Part shown: positions 29,863-32,228 of the stretch, piece after piece
How the letters are laid out: each line of letters starts with the position of its first letter
How positions within the stretch are numbered: position 1 is the stretch's first letter
IMG/VR virus record: IMGVR_UViG_3300033148_008281
Span: 1-32,228 of that record
Direction: 5' to 3' (one strand)
DNA: 32,228 nucleotides
Source of the DNA: a virus
The notes under the pieces: generated by a model
Seen by the model: only the letters and a program-made list of their open reading frames with translations
Database searches by the model: none
What the model was told of the DNA's origin: nothing
Program-made: the position numbers and the translations under genes

Positions 29863-30590
29863 TTCTCCTCCACCTCTCGCTTCTTTTGTTGAAGAGTATC
29901 AAACAACTGGCGCGTAGCAATATATTTAGTTTTTGTTTCTTCTGTCGCATTTCTTTGATTTATTTCACTCAAAGCATTAAGCTCGATTACCGTCTGTTTT
30001 ATTTGATCATCTATTTGAGATATTTCCGCTTGCCTATCTACCACCTGCGTTATGGAAACTTCTCCCCCATCAGCATCATATAATTTTTTGTCGGGATATT
30101 CTTTTTCAATTTCGCACTCTATTTCATTTTGTAGAACAGCAACAACTTCTTGAATAGTTTCTGTCGGAAATAATTTTTTTATTTGATCTAGGTTTAATCT
30201 TTCACCCTCGAATGATTTTTTGGACAACGCAGGACGAGTTGCGCCGACACCCGGCGATGGCTGTTGGGACTGTGGGGGCGAATTCACCCCACCCTTCCGG
30301 ACTGTTCCCTCACGAATCCGTTTCGAATGTTCATCTATCTCTTTTGACTCGACCCTTTCCCCTTCCACTGTGTTCATGGTTTGGCTAAATGCCCGGCCCG
30401 CCATAAGTATAACAGGATCATTGAATGATTTGCTCCCTATTAAAAGATTTGCCAACTCTTCCGACTTTTTAAGCATAATGTCATCGGGAATTTTCACCCT
30501 ACCATCAAGAGTGCTTTGGATTAAATCCTCTAATTTTCTAATTGGTACAAGATACATTAATTCATACATAAATTTTGCCAATATTTTCAT
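29853..30590 (-). CDS. hypothetical coiled-coil protein, 245 aa
   Basis: Not recognised. The N-terminal half is helical, with a hydrophobic start (LAKFMYELMYLVPI). The middle has a Pro/Ser/Gln linker (SPPQSQQPSPG), and residues 165-245 form a charged coiled coil (ISQIDDQIKQTVIELNALSEIN, TLQQKKREVEEK). It looks like a scaffold or a structural adaptor. ATGA overlap with the deacetylase. Confidence 0.65.
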   Translation of the reverse strand: MKILAKFMYELMYLVPIRKLEDLIQSTLDGRVKIPDDIMLKKSEELANLLIGSKSFNDPVILMAGRAFSQTMNTVEGERVESKEIDEHSKRIREGTVRKGGVNSPPQSQQPSPGVGATRPALSKKSFEGERLNLDQIKKLFPTETIQEVVAVLQNEIECEIEKEYPDKKLYDADGGEVSITQVVDRQAEISQIDDQIKQTVIELNALSEINQRNATEETKTKYIATRQLFDTLQQKKREVEEKCK

Positions 30591-31270
30591 GCCAAATCCT
30601 CCAAAAATCTAAAAACAAAACTATCAGATTCTAATAAACTCACAACATAATCAAATGTTTTTTTGCACATATAGTTGCTTGTCCAATTCGAAGTATGTCC
30701 GTAGGCAATTATATCTTCATTTTTTATATTACACGGATTATTCAAATCCCAGTTGTAAGAAACCCAGCGGAGATTGTGTATTTGCCCCTCATATTTTTGA
30801 TAATATGTGCTATTTCCGGCAATAAGAAAACCCCGTTCGGCTAATATTTCACAAGCACTTCTCGAAATCTTCCAGCCGGGAGGCCTAATTGTCTTAAAAT
30901 ATAATAGTTTAGCCTTGCCAAAAACACCCTTAGATGCATTGAACAATATTTCTGCTTCTCTCCTAGTCAAAAATTGCATTTCGTCATTATTTGAGTTCGG
31001 ATGTTTCCCATCTGTACGTCGATGAAAATGACCATGAAGATTTAGTCGATAATTTTTCGGAAGTTTTTTGACCCGTTTAATCCACTCAGGGTTATTATAC
31101 AAAAAACACGGCTCCTCACCGAGCCTCGCAAAAGCCGTAGGAACAAATAAGTTAATTTTAATTTCCGGCCATTTTTCAATCAACTTATCGCACCAGCCAA
31201 TAGACTCAAAATCCAATCCGGCTTTAGGATGCGGCGAAAAATCATCGAGCGAAAGATTAAAAACTCTCAT
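30587..31270 (-). CDS. polysaccharide deacetylase-like protein
   Basis: 227 residues. The NodB-like motifs are visible: LSLDDFS (first Asp pair), LNLHGHFHRR (metal His pair) and TIRPPGW (third motif). It would remove acetyl groups from an N-acetylated polysaccharide, and together with the glycosyltransferase next door it suggests glycan tailoring. Start at 31270 by ATGA overlap with the upstream stop. Confidence 0.72.
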   Translation of the reverse strand: MRVFNLSLDDFSPHPKAGLDFESIGWCDKLIEKWPEIKINLFVPTAFARLGEEPCFLYNNPEWIKRVKKLPKNYRLNLHGHFHRRTDGKHPNSNNDEMQFLTRREAEILFNASKGVFGKAKLLYFKTIRPPGWKISRSACEILAERGFLIAGNSTYYQKYEGQIHNLRWVSYNWDLNNPCNIKNEDIIAYGHTSNWTSNYMCKKTFDYVVSLLESDSFVFRFLEDLA

Positions 31271-31878
31271 CTCGTTGCATCCCAATAGCCGGGAGAGCTG
31301 AAGCATGAAGTCTCTCTATACGCCCTCTCTACATCTCCACCCATATTCCAAGTTCGGCAAACACACCAAACTCTATGTTTCTTGTCGTAATCCGGATCTA
31401 TAATTTTACAATATTTACACCAAGTTCCCTTGGCTCCCTCAAAATAATCAACGCGCATAGGCAATAAAGTAAAACTAGGATCAACCTCTTGAAGTAATTT
31501 ATTGCTACACCTCCCACAAATCCCAGCGCATATTATTCCAGCGTCATTCAAATTCCAATTTCTTTTTTCTACTAAATATTTAATAACAGGATACATGCCG
31601 TTTATAGTAGTAATTCCCCCTGCAATTTGCCCACTTTTTATCGCCTTCCATCGTTGTGGCATCTTGTTCAATGCCCATTCTAAAAGCTTAACAGGCCATT
31701 TCGCTTTTTGTTGTGATCCCACTCGGCAAATTGACTCTTGCACCACCAAGAATTTAGAAATTTGATATTCAATCCTTGGGTCCGTAGGTATTTCATTTAT
31801 ATTATCTACCCCAACCTTTTTCAAGTTTGTATCTTCATAATACAAGCACTCCGGCGGATTTAATTTATCTATCTGCAT
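31267..31878 (-). CDS. Cys-rich protein of unknown function
   Basis: 203 residues. Not recognised. The C-terminal half has four Cys pairs or clusters: CAGICGRC, WCKYC, WCVC and a last Cys, as for two zinc sites. The N-terminal half is helical with a KWPVKLLEWALN segment. The Met at 31878 is next to a GGGAGGAGG stretch; a longer version begins four codons earlier. It overlaps the glycosyltransferase by ten bases. Confidence 0.6.
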   Translation of the reverse strand: MQIDKLNPPECLYYEDTNLKKVGVDNINEIPTDPRIEYQISKFLVVQESICRVGSQQKAKWPVKLLEWALNKMPQRWKAIKSGQIAGGITTINGMYPVIKYLVEKRNWNLNDAGIICAGICGRCSNKLLQEVDPSFTLLPMRVDYFEGAKGTWCKYCKIIDPDYDKKHRVWCVCRTWNMGGDVERAYRETSCFSSPGYWDATR

Positions 31879-32228
31879 ACCTCCTCCCATATCTTATCGT
31901 GCCCCTTTGTAAAGTTTTCCCAAGTGAAATTAAGCACTTGATTTCTCATTGTTTCCATTTGCGTTAGATTCCTCCACATATCTACATGATCTTGTCTCTT
32001 CCACATGTCTTCTAGTCGCTTTACAAAAATATCTTCTCGGTTAAGTGGAGCCCGAATAACCCCACAATCGAATTCGTTTGCGACACCTACATTTTCATAA
32101 CACACAATTGGTATTCCCTGTGCCAAAGATTCAATAATAGCCATTGATCCACCTTCACTAGTAGAACACTGTACCACTACATCCAAAGATTTATAACACA
32201 TTGGCATATCTGCTTCTTTCATCTTTCC
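31869..32228 (-). CDS. glycosyltransferase group 1 (GT4), C-terminal part, cut by edge
   Basis: Only the last 119 codons are present; the frame is open to the right edge. The segment YKSLDVVVQCSTSEGGSMAIIESLAQGIPIV is the GT4 donor-binding signature with the E-x7-E motif. It uses an activated sugar to extend a glycan. It begins the visible leftward array and suggests glycan synthesis upstream. Confidence 0.85.
   Translation of the reverse strand, partial: GKMKEADMPMCYKSLDVVVQCSTSEGGSMAIIESLAQGIPIVCYENVGVANEFDCGVIRAPLNREDIFVKRLEDMWKRQDHVDMWRNLTQMETMRNQVLNFTWENFTKGHDKIWEEVCR

Noticed and set aside
1-32228. CRISPR arrays, insertion sequences and attachment sites
   Set aside because: No regularly spaced repeats, no transposase with catalytic domain and no terminal repeats were seen.

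Overview
The window looks like part of a large, AT-rich tailed-phage genome (or a very phage-like element) from an uncultivated or unfamiliar host. The evidence is an amidase endolysin, a T4-type dNMP kinase, a DnaB/DnaC helicase-loader pair, a UvsW-like helicase, a class II ribonucleotide reductase, a phage sigma factor, homing-type GIY-YIG genes and a GroES-like co-chaperonin. All supported genes lie on the minus strand. They are packed with almost no spacers, many starts use ATGA or TAATG overlaps, and many Shine-Dalgarno (SD) sequences are strong (AGGAGG-like). TAA, TAG and TGA all end genes, so the standard code applies. No host can be named from this sequence.

Layout in transcription order (right to left). 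32.2-22.7 kb is a nucleotide-sugar and surface-glycan block: a glycosyltransferase cut by the window edge, a Cys-rich protein, a polysaccharide deacetylase, a coiled-coil protein, a saccharopine-dehydrogenase-like oxidoreductase, a methyltransferase, thioredoxin, a sugar epimerase, a small HTH protein, a shortened UDP-sugar dehydrogenase, a cupin, an HNH-zinc-finger/RmlA fusion and RmlB. 22.7-16.5 kb is a cytoskeleton and replication block: a tubulin/FtsZ-like GTPase, an SF2 helicase, two Zn-binding proteins, an Sm-like protein, a DnaC-like loader and DnaB. 16.5-9.1 kb holds an FmdB-type zinc ribbon, a SLOG-like protein, a sigma factor, the B12-dependent RNR, a homing endonuclease, PIN-PhoH, RNase HII and dNMP kinase. 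9.1-2.2 kb holds the endolysin, an IMPDH/GMP reductase-family enzyme, a GIY-YIG/GroES fusion, a short PurA and a run of small genes that includes a HREDGPA-repeat protein and a glycine-rich, virion-like protein.

The left 2.2 kb is different. It is visibly richer in G+C. It contains two small minus-strand genes with a plausible promoter, then about 1.4 kb with no credible gene but many inverted repeats, including an interleaved (pseudoknot-type) pair and an 11-bp long-range pair. This could be a giant structured phage RNA of the GOLLD/ROOL kind. That is an inference: neither strand nor family can be fixed by eye, and many short inverted repeats are expected by chance.

The genes fit together as follows. 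The phage brings its own deoxynucleotide supply (RNR, thioredoxin, dNMP kinase), a possible purine-conversion route from guanine to adenine nucleotides (GMP reductase-like enzyme plus PurA), a replication core and a glycan pathway. Several proteins have unusual domain combinations, the clearest being GIY-YIG joined to GroES and an HNH-like zinc finger joined to RmlA.
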